DNA of 64,000 nt. It comes from Butyrivibrio sp. AE3004 (GTDB lineage Bacteria; Bacillota; Clostridia; Lachnospirales; Lachnospiraceae). Both the position numbers and the translations under genes were made by a program. The notes under the pieces were generated by a model that was given only the letters and a program-made list of their open reading frames with translations, did not search any database and was not told the origin of the DNA. The stretch is taken from assembly GCF_000703165.1 (NCBI RefSeq), contig NZ_JNLQ01000001.1, forward strand, positions 248,001-312,000, given 5' to 3'. Below, one piece after another: positions 19,198-26,408 of this stretch (its first letter is position 1; each line of letters begins with the position of its first letter).

Positions 19198-19362
19198 TCA
19201 GATAGTAAATGTCGCACCAAATACCATTACGGCTTTTCTGTTACACATGTTTACACAGGAAAGTCTCTCCATAAACTGTGAAAATATCTTCTGGACAGCT
19301 GCATCTCTCTGCTCTTTTCTTACTTCTGCTTTTCTTGTATCCTGAACATCTTTAAATCTCAT
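19198..19362 (-). CDS. Small protein of unknown function (54 residues)
   Basis: A 54-codon frame starts at ATG 19362 behind GAGGAGGAATATACC. The N-terminal half is highly charged (MRFKDVQDTRKAEVRKEQRD), the middle amphipathic, and the end hydrophobic (CNRKAVMVFGATFTI). The charged half followed by a short variable tail could suit a peptide precursor, but no family, modification enzyme or transporter is next to it, so function is not assigned. The open frame extends upstream, but the ribosome site decides this start. Confidence 0.45.
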   Translation of the reverse strand: MRFKDVQDTRKAEVRKEQRDAAVQKIFSQFMERLSCVNMCNRKAVMVFGATFTI

Positions 19363-19503
19363 GGTATATTCCTCCTCATCTGTGTTTGGTGTTTGTGTTT
19401 TCCTTATGTCTGTATTATGCTTCTTATCTGTTTTTAAAAACACAATATCTGTTTGGTTTTATGTCTATTGATTTGTTTATGAGAAAAAATCCAATCTGAC
19501 GAC

Positions 19504-19545
19504 CAAAAAAGCTCTGGACTCTATATATAACAAGAATCCAGAGCT
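19504..19545 (-). terminator. Hairpin with T-run on minus strand
   Basis: AGCTCTGGA (19510-19518) pairs with TCCAGAGCT (19537-19545), followed on the minus strand by TTTTTTGG. No minus-strand gene is recognised directly upstream of it, so it may be left over from a lost gene. Confidence 0.65.
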
Positions 19546-19564
19546 AATGTTTTTAATTTGATGA

Positions 19565-19708
19565 TCTAAAGAGTACAGACAATACGAAATAGATCAGATT
19601 GAAGCAAACAGGCACTTACTTGATAATCTATTTCCTATGCCAGAGCAGCCTAAGGTATCAAATAATAATGAAAAATCTGATTTGCAATCAGATACGGCTA
19701 TTGCATAA
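19565..19708 (+). pseudogene. C-terminal remnant of an unrecognised gene
   Basis: A plus-strand frame without a start reads YRQYEIDQIEANRHLLDNLF and then PMPEQPKVSNNNEKSDLQSD and TAIA before TAA 19706-19708. It is protein-like (amphipathic helix then polar tail) and is followed 5 bases on by a terminator hairpin. The family is not recognised. Confidence 0.4.
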
Positions 19709-19713
19709 GAAAA

Positions 19714-19734
19714 CCTGCAGATTAAATCTGCAGG
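19714..19734. terminator. Bidirectional hairpin
   Basis: CCTGCAGATT pairs with AATCTGCAGG across a 1-base centre. It follows the remnant at 19565-19708; the T-runs are weak. Confidence 0.5.
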
Positions 19735-19860
19735 AACTTTGTTGACTAAAAGTTTAGAAAGTAGGAAAAGTCTTAAACTTTCTTGATTTTTCAAAATGGT
19801 ATTCTGTGTGGGCTTCCTCTTTAATGCTTACGGATGATTTTAAAAAAAGATAAAAAATAA

Positions 19861-19918
19861 TGCAAAGTTAACTTGACATAATATGCAAAGCAAACTATAC
19901 TAAATCTGCAAAGCAAAC
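19861..19918 (+). promoter_or_regulatory. XRE operon promoter with three 23-bp-spaced direct repeats
   Basis: Promoter: TTGACA (19873-19878), 17-base spacer, TATACT (19896-19901). Direct repeats TGCAAAGTTAAC (19861), TGCAAAGCAAAC (19884) and TGCAAAGCAAAC (19907) are exactly 23 bp apart, placing one before -35, one in the spacer and one after -10. This suits cooperative autorepression by the XRE protein. Confidence 0.72.
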
Positions 19919-19941
19919 TTAGCAAGAGTATGGAGGCTGTC

Positions 19942-20151
19942 ATGAAAAACAAAATAAAGGAGTTAAGGAAAGTGAATAAACTTTCGCAATCTGAACTTGC
20001 TGATATTGTTGGAACTACGCGTCAGACAATTACCTCTATAGAGGTAGGAAAATATACAGCGTCTCTGATATTAGCGTATAAGATTGCACATCACTTCAAT
20101 ATGAACATTGAGGAAGTATTTGATTTTGAGAGCTTGGAGGAAGAAGACTAA
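19942..20151 (+). CDS. XRE/Cro-CI-family HTH regulator
   Basis: A 69-residue protein that is little more than an HTH_3 domain: KIKELRKVNKLSQSELADIV, then GTTRQTITSIEVGKYTAS, LILAYKIAHHFNMNIEEVF. The ATG at 19942 is chosen because GGAGG precedes it by 5 bases; another ATG lies four codons upstream. Its stop overlaps the next gene's start (ATGA), so it is coupled to a membrane protein, a common pairing in Firmicutes. It probably represses its own promoter through the direct repeats at 19861-19918. Confidence 0.92.
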   Translation: MKNKIKELRKVNKLSQSELADIVGTTRQTITSIEVGKYTASLILAYKIAHHFNMNIEEVFDFESLEEED

Positions 20152-20630
20152 TGAATAACAAAAAAATGAATCAGATGAGAGAATCAATTAAAAAACAGAA
20201 TTTTGCATATGTTGGAATTATACTACTTAGTGCAGCATTGTATTTTGTGTCACAGAGACCAACTATAACTGCAAGGTATGCAACATCTAATTATGCTGAT
20301 TTCATGCAGGGATTTGTAATAGGAATGGTAATCGTATTGGACATCATAAGTATTTATCATCTTGTAAAGTATTCAAATGCTCTTAAGGATGATAAGAAAC
20401 TTACACAAATCTATAACGAAATGCATGATGAGCGTATGTGTCATATCGAATCACTATCTGGGAAGTTTACAGTAAAGTTTGCAGCTATTTTCCTATTATT
20501 ATTTGCAATAGTAGTAAGCTTTTTCAGTTTTGAAGCAGCAATTGCTATTATGGCAGCATTGTTTATACTGGGGATTGCCAAGAAAGTAAGCATGGTACAC
20601 TATACTAGAACATATACGGGCGAGGAATAA
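20151..20630 (+). CDS. Four-helix membrane protein paired with XRE regulator
   Basis: A 159-residue protein with four predicted membrane helices: about 18-35, 53-72, 107-122 and 123-142, with a charged cytoplasmic loop (NALKDDKKLTQIYNEMHDER). This layout resembles DUF2178/DUF3169-like proteins that are encoded next to small XRE regulators. The biochemical role is unknown. It ends 8 bases before a strong terminator. Confidence 0.75.
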   Translation: MNNKKMNQMRESIKKQNFAYVGIILLSAALYFVSQRPTITARYATSNYADFMQGFVIGMVIVLDIISIYHLVKYSNALKDDKKLTQIYNEMHDERMCHIESLSGKFTVKFAAIFLLLFAIVVSFFSFEAAIAIMAALFILGIAKKVSMVHYTRTYTGEE

Positions 20631-20637
20631 AAAGAAA

Positions 20638-20675
20638 AGACTCAAGTTTCTACGCAGCTTGAGTCTTTTCTTTTT
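20638..20675 (+). terminator. Terminator of XRE operon
   Basis: AGACTCAAG (20638-20646) pairs with CTTGAGTCT (20658-20666), followed by TTTCTTTTTG. Confidence 0.9.
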
Positions 20676-20728
20676 GTACTTCATTTGTAAGCGACCAACT
20701 AGAGGGCTTTTTATTTACCGCTTACCTT

Positions 20729-20941
20729 CTATGCCCAAACCATTTTCAACTTTCTATTGCTTTCTGCACATTCAGTTAAATACAAATTCATAAGGGTCTG
20801 GTAAGGAATCCCAACCTTCTCTGATAAATCTCTAAAATAATCAATAGTATTATTATTTATTTTTATTGTTATTTGTTTTTTCTTTCCTTTATCATAAGAA
20901 GACATGTTTGCATCTAAACTAGTAATGTCATATTCTTTCAC
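20729..20941 (-). CDS. Orphan ribbon-helix-helix antitoxin (BrnA/CopG type)
   Basis: A 70-residue protein, GTG start at 20941 behind GGGGTTAGG. The RHH core is KKQITIKINNNTIDYFRDLS then EKVGIPYQTLMNLYLTECAE. Such antitoxins normally follow a toxin gene (BrnT or similar) in the same transcript, but the slot directly upstream holds the kamA 3' fragment instead. It is therefore an orphan, or its toxin was lost when the region rearranged. Confidence 0.72.
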   Translation of the reverse strand: MKEYDITSLDANMSSYDKGKKKQITIKINNNTIDYFRDLSEKVGIPYQTLMNLYLTECAESNRKLKMVWA

Positions 20942-20978
20942 AATAACCTAACCCCTTTCTTGAAAATACTCCGCACAT

Positions 20979-21190
20979 TTATGCAAGTAAAAACTCTGAT
21001 TCTTTATACTCTATTTTTTCGTTCAAATAATTTCTAAGAACCAATGATTTCGAATCCGAATGTACTATATAATTTGGTTGCATAGGAACTTTTCCTTTTC
21101 CACCTTTGGTATCTACTACAAATACCGGCACTGCCATTCCTGTAGTCCAGCCTCTTAAATTTTCAATTATCTCTAACTGTAAATCCTTTA
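20979..21190 (-). pseudogene. 3' part of lysine 2,3-aminomutase-family gene
   Basis: Minus strand from about 21190 reads LQLEIIENLRGWTTGMAVPV then FVVDTKGGKGKVPMQPNYIV, HSDSKSLVLRNYLN and ends FLLA at TAA 20981-20979. This is the C-terminal signature of KamA-type aminomutases (EIIEGLRGHTSGYAVP...GGGGKIP..PNY). The matching 5' part is on the plus strand at 16310-16761. Inverting 16762-21190 would put both parts on one strand in the right order, lacking only the middle. Confidence 0.82.
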
Positions 21191-21816
21191 TTATCTTTTT
21201 TAATTGTTCTTGCGAATTCAGTTATATCAACGTCATCTTTTAAATTAAGAAGCATTGCGGAAACAGCCTTTTTATCAATGCCCGTTTTCTTTACAAGCAA
21301 ATTCTTATCCATAATCACCAAAGGAAATGTTGAATCCGCCTGGAACAAACCTTTATCCTCACAAATATTTGTTATGGATATTTTTTTTTCTCCCTCCATC
21401 GTGTAAAAATTTATTTTATCCTTAGCGGCAAGTTTATTATTTGATGCTGTGCTCTTGCTGATAATTACCGGTTTTTTTCCTAACTCAGACTGGAGTGTGA
21501 TAAGTCCCGCATCCACTAGTTTTTTAACATCCGTTCCGAGTAGCTTATAATATGTATTTTTATTGTCCTTATCTTCGATTACATAATAAGTTAGCTCTAT
21601 GGAATCCTCTGTATTATCTTTTTTGTATTTTAGATCTTTTACTTTAAAGGTAAGATCATCAGAAGTGATAAGTGCATCATAATCGTGATAAATCCCTTTT
21701 TGAGCTTCTTCATACTGGGCTACTATGTCATTATTTGTTACAAAATTCAGAAAAATAACTAATGCAGATATCATAATTGAAACTATAATTATGAAACTTC
21801 TACCTAAGCTATTGGC
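21163..21816 (-). pseudogene. Internal fragment of FtsX/MacB-type ABC permease
   Basis: The minus strand from about 21816 reads SLGRSFIIIVSIMISALVIF (first membrane helix) and then an extracytoplasmic-type domain (DYDALITSDDLTFKVKDLKY ... TNICEDKGLFQADSTFPLVI) as in MacB_PCD permeases. Both ends are cut: upstream by the NRPS fragment at about 21816, downstream by the kamA fragment near 21190. The remaining three membrane helices and the partner ATPase are absent. It may have been the exporter of the broken NRPS locus, which is an inference from position. Confidence 0.6.
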
Positions 21817-22776
21817 AATTGGGTATTTAAATAGAGAAGAACTTACAAATGAGAAATTTATAGATAATCCTTTCGGGGAAGGGAAGCTGTATCTTAGCGG
21901 TGATGTTGCCAGATGGAAGCCAGATGGAAATATAGAATACCTTGGCAGAAATGATAATCAGGTAAAAATTCATGGATTTCGTATTGAGCCAGAGGAAGTA
22001 GAAAGTACTATCCGCCAATATAAGAATGTTAATGACTGTGTTGTTGTGGCAAAAGAAGATTTATCAGGTGATAAAGCGTTATATGCATACATGACTAGCG
22101 ATACAGTTCTGGATTTAGAAGATATAAAAGCTGTCTTAAGGACAAACCTTCCTGATTATATGGTCCCTGCATATATGATGCAGATAGATAAAATTCCAGT
22201 AACGACTAATGGAAAGCTTGATGTGAGAGCATTACCGGAAATCAAAACAAACAACAGGGCTGAATATATTGCACCTGAAACAGATGCTGAAAAGGCAATA
22301 TGTAAGGCATTTGAAGATATTCTTGGGATCTCAAGTGTAAGTGTTGATGAAGACTTTTTTGAACTGGGTGGTGACTCTATAAAAGCAATAAGAATTGTAT
22401 CTAATGTTAGAGAGAGTAATCACTTGATTAGTGTAAAGGATGTAATGACAGGTCGATGCCCAAGAAAAATAGCTATGACAGCAGCTGCTGAAGACAATGT
22501 CAAATATGAGCAGGGAGAGGTATCCGGAGAGGTTCAGAAAACACCAATAATACATGAATTTGAGAATTGGAATCTTCCAAAACCCTGGCACTTTAATCAG
22601 TCAATAATGATAAATACGCAGGATGATGAGAATATGACAGAGCTTATATTGCAAGCTTTGACAAAACATCATGATATGCTTCGTGCAGTTTATAAAGATG
22701 GAAATATTGTAGTTAAACCATTTGAGCAAAATAAAGGCTATTCGTTGGATATATTTAATATTTGCGATGTTGAGGA
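21815..22776 (+). pseudogene. NRPS fragment: end of A domain, PCP domain, start of C domain
   Basis: The plus-strand frame begins inside an adenylation domain at AIGYLNREELTNEKF and continues through GKLYLSGDVARWKPDGNIEY, the A8 motif FRIEPEEVE and the A10 lysine region TTNGKLDVRALP. A carrier domain follows with the phosphopantetheine serine in DEDFFELGGDSIKAIR, then the start of a condensation-type domain (LQALTKHHDMLRAVYKDGN). The first half of the same A domain lies on the opposite strand, ending at GELCIAGDG, exactly where this part begins. A BamHI-like GGATCC marks the right breakpoint at 22774-22779. Confidence 0.85.
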
Positions 22777-23637
22777 TCCATCACCGGCTATACATAATTC
22801 ACCAGCCATGCCTATACCACACAGTTTGTTATTTTTATCTAAAATATAAACCTGCGTATTCTCTATAGGCTTTCCAATAGGTATATTTCCATCTACAGCA
22901 TGTATTTCGTATGTAGTAGTAAATGTTGTACTTTCTGTAGGTCCATAACCATTCGTAAGTCTTATATTAGGATTATTCTCCCTAAACAGTCGTACATGAT
23001 CTTCCTTTAGTTTTTCTCCTCCTATTAATAAGTGAGATAATCCGGAAAAAATATATTTATCCATCATTATCATCTGATTAAATAGTGCTGCAGTAAGCCA
23101 CATTGTAGTAATTGAATTTTCAGATATACATTCCCTTAGCAATTTGCAATCCAATAGCTTGTCAGAATCTGCTAAAACCAGCAATCCTCCATTTAATAGA
23201 GTGCCCCATACCTCCAATGTAGAAGCGTCAAAGGCTATAGATCCTGTCTGAAGTAACCTGGTATCTTCATCCAAATCTATGTAGCTAACACCTTTTACTA
23301 ATCTATTTATGTTTTTATGGCTAATAATAGTGCCCTTTGGTTGACCTGTTGTTCCGGATGTATATATTGCATAGGCATAATCATCAGGACTATTAGCTAT
23401 ATCTATAGCATCATCTTCAAGTCCCATATAGTCTTCTATATCAACCACCTGTACATCAGTTTCAAACTTAAAATCATGAGCAATTATCGCCTTAGGACAA
23501 CAATCCTTTAAAATATAATGTATTCTGTCTTCAGGATAATCAGGATTTATTGGGACATAAGCTGCACCTGCCTTAATAATTCCGCATAATCCAACAACCA
23601 TCGAAAGACTCTTTTCAGCCATGATTGCTACAAAATC
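22777..23637 (-). pseudogene. NRPS fragment: N-terminal half of adenylation domain
   Basis: Minus-strand translation shows NDFVAIMAEKSLSMVVGLCG, PINPDYPEDRIHYIL, the A3 loop YTSGTTGQPKG, A4 FDASTLEVWG, A5 NGYGPTESTT and GELCIAGDG, after which homology stops and unrelated residues run to a stop at 22738. The domain lacks its beginning (a stop precedes the fragment) and its C-terminal half, which is inverted next to it at 21815. It cannot make an active enzyme. Confidence 0.87.
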
Positions 23638-23639
23638 AT

Positions 23640-23834
23640 TTACTCCAACTCCATATTACCTACGCTGGAAATCGTATTAGCGATATCATCCCGATCATAT
23701 ATATTCAACAAAACACATTTCTGATGGCGCATTGTTTCAAAAACCGCTACAGATGTTTCCTTCAAACACTCCCTAAAAGTTCTTCCTGCGAGTTTTGTTT
23801 CAAGCGGTATAGCATTAACATACATCTTCATCAT
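23640..23834 (-). pseudogene. NRPS condensation-domain fragment
   Basis: The frame reads VNAIPLETKLAGRTFRECLK then ETSVAVFETMRHQ, which resembles the region near the C5-C6 motifs of condensation domains. It is out of frame with the A domain that follows and is cut off after MRHQ, where the sequence no longer resembles the family. It overlaps the end of the truncated phosphopantetheinyl transferase gene. Confidence 0.6.
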
Positions 23835-24162
23835 ATATCTTCTTCTCTATGTCAATTCCTATTTCATCATCTGAAAATGCTACACTTACCCAATTTCCAG
23901 CATGTGAAATGTTAAAAAAGGTGTCGTTTTTTCCCATATAAGGCTTTCCGAAAGAATTATGAAAAATTGAAATGTCCTTTTCATATCCTTTCTTTAATAA
24001 TCCATATCTGACTAAAGCTTCACCAAAAACACATCTTTTCTCATCATCCCGGAACTTATATCTTCTAGCCTTTTTCTTTCTATCTTCTGAAATCCATGAA
24101 TATGCTTTTTGTAACTGATATTCGCTTATAGATTCTATATCGAAATAATATATTTCTATCAT
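23815..24162 (-). pseudogene. Truncated Sfp-type 4'-phosphopantetheinyl transferase
   Basis: Residues match the N-terminal half of Sfp-like enzymes: KKARRYKFRDDEKRCVFGEA, FGKPYMGKNDTFFNISHAGN, and SDDEIGIDIEKK. Sfp enzymes have about 220-240 residues and need the later W-S-x-K-E-A motif; here the frame ends eight residues after GIDIEK. It is therefore inactive. ATG 24162 (GAGAAGGG upstream) is preferred to the one seven codons earlier. Such a gene would have activated the carrier domain of the adjacent NRPS. Confidence 0.8.
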
Positions 24163-24190
24163 TTGTGCCCTTCTCGTATCCATTTATATC

Positions 24191-24823
24191 TCACAAAATA
24201 CCCGCAATCAAAGAAATATATCCAACTACGTTTATTGCTGAGTGTAAAGCTATTGAAGTAAATGGATTCTTCTTTTTCATATAAAATGATGTTAAAAAGA
24301 GTGATGGTATAAGATAATAAAAGAATTCAGGAAGCCTCACTATATGAATACAATCAAACATTACCACTGAAACAATAAATAATAGCATCTGTGCAATTCT
24401 ATTCTCGGTTTTGCTAATAATAGCATATCTAAATACCAACTCTTCAATAACCGGAGCAAAAATGCACCCCTGAATCATGGTCAAATAAAGCGGAACTACC
24501 ACCATTTGGTCTTTTACGTTATTATTATTCTGCGGTAAAATATCCCATCCAAAAGTATTTATTCCCCAAAGTAATAAACCGGTAAAAAGCAAATCCAAAA
24601 CCAACCAAATTATCAGATATACATAAAATGATTTCGTTTTCAGAATAGAAGAAAATTCCTTCCATTCTGATTTAAGTTCATTCCAAAAAATAAAAATCAT
24701 CAACGGAAATAGAATCACATATACCAGAAATGAATCCCATTCACTACCAATATATCCTTTAAGCAACTCCCACAATCCAAAATTTATCAAATAAAACGAT
24801 GCTATAGCCAGTATTCTTTTCAA
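24191..24823 (-). CDS. CPBP-family intramembrane protease (Abi domain)
   Basis: A 210-residue protein with about six to eight membrane helices. The glutamate motif EELVFRYAI (EExxxR) and later ALHSAINVVGY (HxxxN) are the metal-binding and catalytic motifs of CPBP/Rce1-like proteases; a further histidine lies in FDCIHIV. Members next to peptide or bacteriocin genes often give self-immunity; here the neighbour was an NRPS locus, now broken. The gene itself looks intact. Confidence 0.85.
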   Translation of the reverse strand: MKRILAIASFYLINFGLWELLKGYIGSEWDSFLVYVILFPLMIFIFWNELKSEWKEFSSILKTKSFYVYLIIWLVLDLLFTGLLLWGINTFGWDILPQNNNNVKDQMVVVPLYLTMIQGCIFAPVIEELVFRYAIISKTENRIAQMLLFIVSVVMFDCIHIVRLPEFFYYLIPSLFLTSFYMKKKNPFTSIALHSAINVVGYISLIAGIL

Positions 24824-24915
24824 GTTCTTCTCCTCTTGTTATACATCTTCATGGTAATAATCCTGAATTATTATACCCACAGAAACATACACAAACAATT
24901 CTTAGCTCAAAAAAA

Positions 24916-25215
24916 TTACATATCAGAACAGTTCTTCTCTCCACCAAACCTTCCTCCCCAGACCAACCTCCCTGGTTCTATACCTCCCTTACCATCATCC
25001 GCAGTAGTAGAAGCAACCACAATCACGCCCTCATTAGACAACAACAGTAATTCAACAAACACAGCCCTGCTTATATAAAAATCCCTAAATGGCAGCTCCT
25101 CACTCCCCCACTGACGAATGATATAATCCTTGTCATTCTCATCAAGTAACCTCACAATCTCTTTCCTCGAGCTTCCCCATAAAAAACCAAACTTCTTCAT
25201 TAACCTGCTCTTCAT
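24916..25215 (-). CDS. Hypothetical protein (99 residues)
   Basis: A short protein of unknown family. ATG 25215 follows GAGAGGTTGTT. It has a basic start (MKSRLMKKFGFLWGSSRKEI), a middle that looks folded (YIIRQWGSEELPFRDFYISR, AVFVELLLLSNEGVIVVAST) and a Gly-rich tail. No signal peptide or clear membrane helix. It is separated from its neighbours by about 90 and 285 bases. Coding is likely from composition and the ribosome site, but not certain. Confidence 0.45.
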   Translation of the reverse strand: MKSRLMKKFGFLWGSSRKEIVRLLDENDKDYIIRQWGSEELPFRDFYISRAVFVELLLLSNEGVIVVASTTADDGKGGIEPGRLVWGGRFGGEKNCSDM

Positions 25216-25365
25216 AACAACCTCTCTCATCTATAAACGAATGTTTTTCAGACTCATACCTGTCTGTTGCAGTGCCCTTGCCCATTCACACTACGTATTT
25301 TCATCTTTATGTTTCATAAACACATAATTTCAATTATTCCACCTAAGAAATACCCCAAAATCCTC

Positions 25366-25396
25366 AAAAAAAGAAAGCTGCCAAGATGACAGCCTT
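25366..25396 (-). terminator. Terminator of ATPase/PD-(D/E)xK operon
   Basis: AAAGCTG (25374-25380) pairs with CAGCCTT (25390-25396) with one wobble, followed on the minus strand by TTTCTTTTTTTG. It lies about 100 bases after the last gene of the pair. Confidence 0.65.
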
Positions 25397-25499
25397 CCTC
25401 ACTCACTTTATCGCGTTAATTTGTTAAAGTATATGCACAGTAACCCCCACAATCATTTGACTAGCAAAAATAGTTTCTCATGACCTATGAGTGACCTAA

Positions 25500-26408
25500 T
25501 CATAGATAATCTCCCCAATCCCAATTATCAAAATCACCATTTTCTAAAAGCATTTTAAAATCGGTACCAGAAAAAAGTGTAACCTGACGAATTTTACCCT
25601 TTGCTTTATCTTTGCGTTCCTTAGGTATACCTGGTACAGAAAATTCATCCTTTAAACAATACGCAAACTGCAAATCACGAATCTTACAAGCAAAACTGTC
25701 TATTTTGTCTGCAATGTCTTTACGGTTTTCAATTTCTAAATCTTTATCTAGAGTGGATTCCGTATCTAAGTCTCTATACTTTTTTGATTTTTTATCATAA
25801 TTTCTATTTTTATTAATATTTCTGTTTGGGCTATGAAATGCGTTTCTAACAGCCTTTTTCTGTTTTCCTTTATCATCCTTTTCCGCTTTATTGGAACCTG
25901 GAAGACGTGGCTGTTCATTTCCAGCCTTATCATTCTTTCCGGCATATACCACAATCACATGTGTATTCTTAATCAGATCTACCGACTCAAGACATCCTCC
26001 AAACAGGATTTCGTCTTTCATAAGTAATGCCGTATCTCTAAACTTAAAATATATCGAATCGTCTTTCCCATTATCAAGTATATCTATAACACCGCTTTTA
26101 GATGCTTTTTTAAATTCAATCAGGTAATTTAGTTTTTCAGCATTGCTAAAATGATACATGAAAGCATCTACGGACTTTCTGTTCCTATCAATTAGACCTT
26201 TGACATTATCCATAAGAATAGTAGGTATTTGACTGGATTTACTCCCAATCCAATCATCATTACTATTTCCTTTAGAATCATTTGCCAATGCTCTCTCGCT
26301 ATGACTATATGCCGCACACTTTAATGTTGAAAAAATATATTCATCCTCATATTCTACGTGTGTGCTACCTTCCTTCTCTTTTTTTACATAATCTAAAACT
26401 TTAATCAT
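25500..26408 (-). CDS. Putative PD-(D/E)xK-fold effector partnered with AAA ATPase
   Basis: A 302-residue protein with no family name that I recognise. Residues 79-100 (SVDAFMYHFSNAEKLNYLIEFKK) show D81, E98 and K100 in the order and spacing of PD-(D/E)xK nucleases, followed by a helix FRDTALLMKDEI. Residues 160-235 are strongly charged and Asn/Lys-rich, probably disordered, then a folded C-terminus ends DFDNWDWGDYL. ATG 26408 follows GGAGGG and overlaps the ATPase stop by 8 bases, so the two are made together. Role inferred: nuclease arm of a defence-type pair. The nuclease reading is from motif spacing only. Confidence 0.6.
   Translation of the reverse strand: MIKVLDYVKKEKEGSTHVEYEDEYIFSTLKCAAYSHSERALANDSKGNSNDDWIGSKSSQIPTILMDNVKGLIDRNRKSVDAFMYHFSNAEKLNYLIEFKKASKSGVIDILDNGKDDSIYFKFRDTALLMKDEILFGGCLESVDLIKNTHVIVVYAGKNDKAGNEQPRLPGSNKAEKDDKGKQKKAVRNAFHSPNRNINKNRNYDKKSKKYRDLDTESTLDKDLEIENRKDIADKIDSFACKIRDLQFAYCLKDEFSVPGIPKERKDKAKGKIRQVTLFSGTDFKMLLENGDFDNWDWGDYL

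Noticed and set aside
20945..21160. BrnT-type toxin upstream of the RHH antitoxin
   Set aside because: The sequence there is the kamA C-terminus; no BrnT motif is present.
23640..24183. Active NRPS product cluster
   Set aside because: The adenylation domain is split, the condensation piece is short and the Sfp-type enzyme lacks its WSxKEA part, so no product can be made from this locus.
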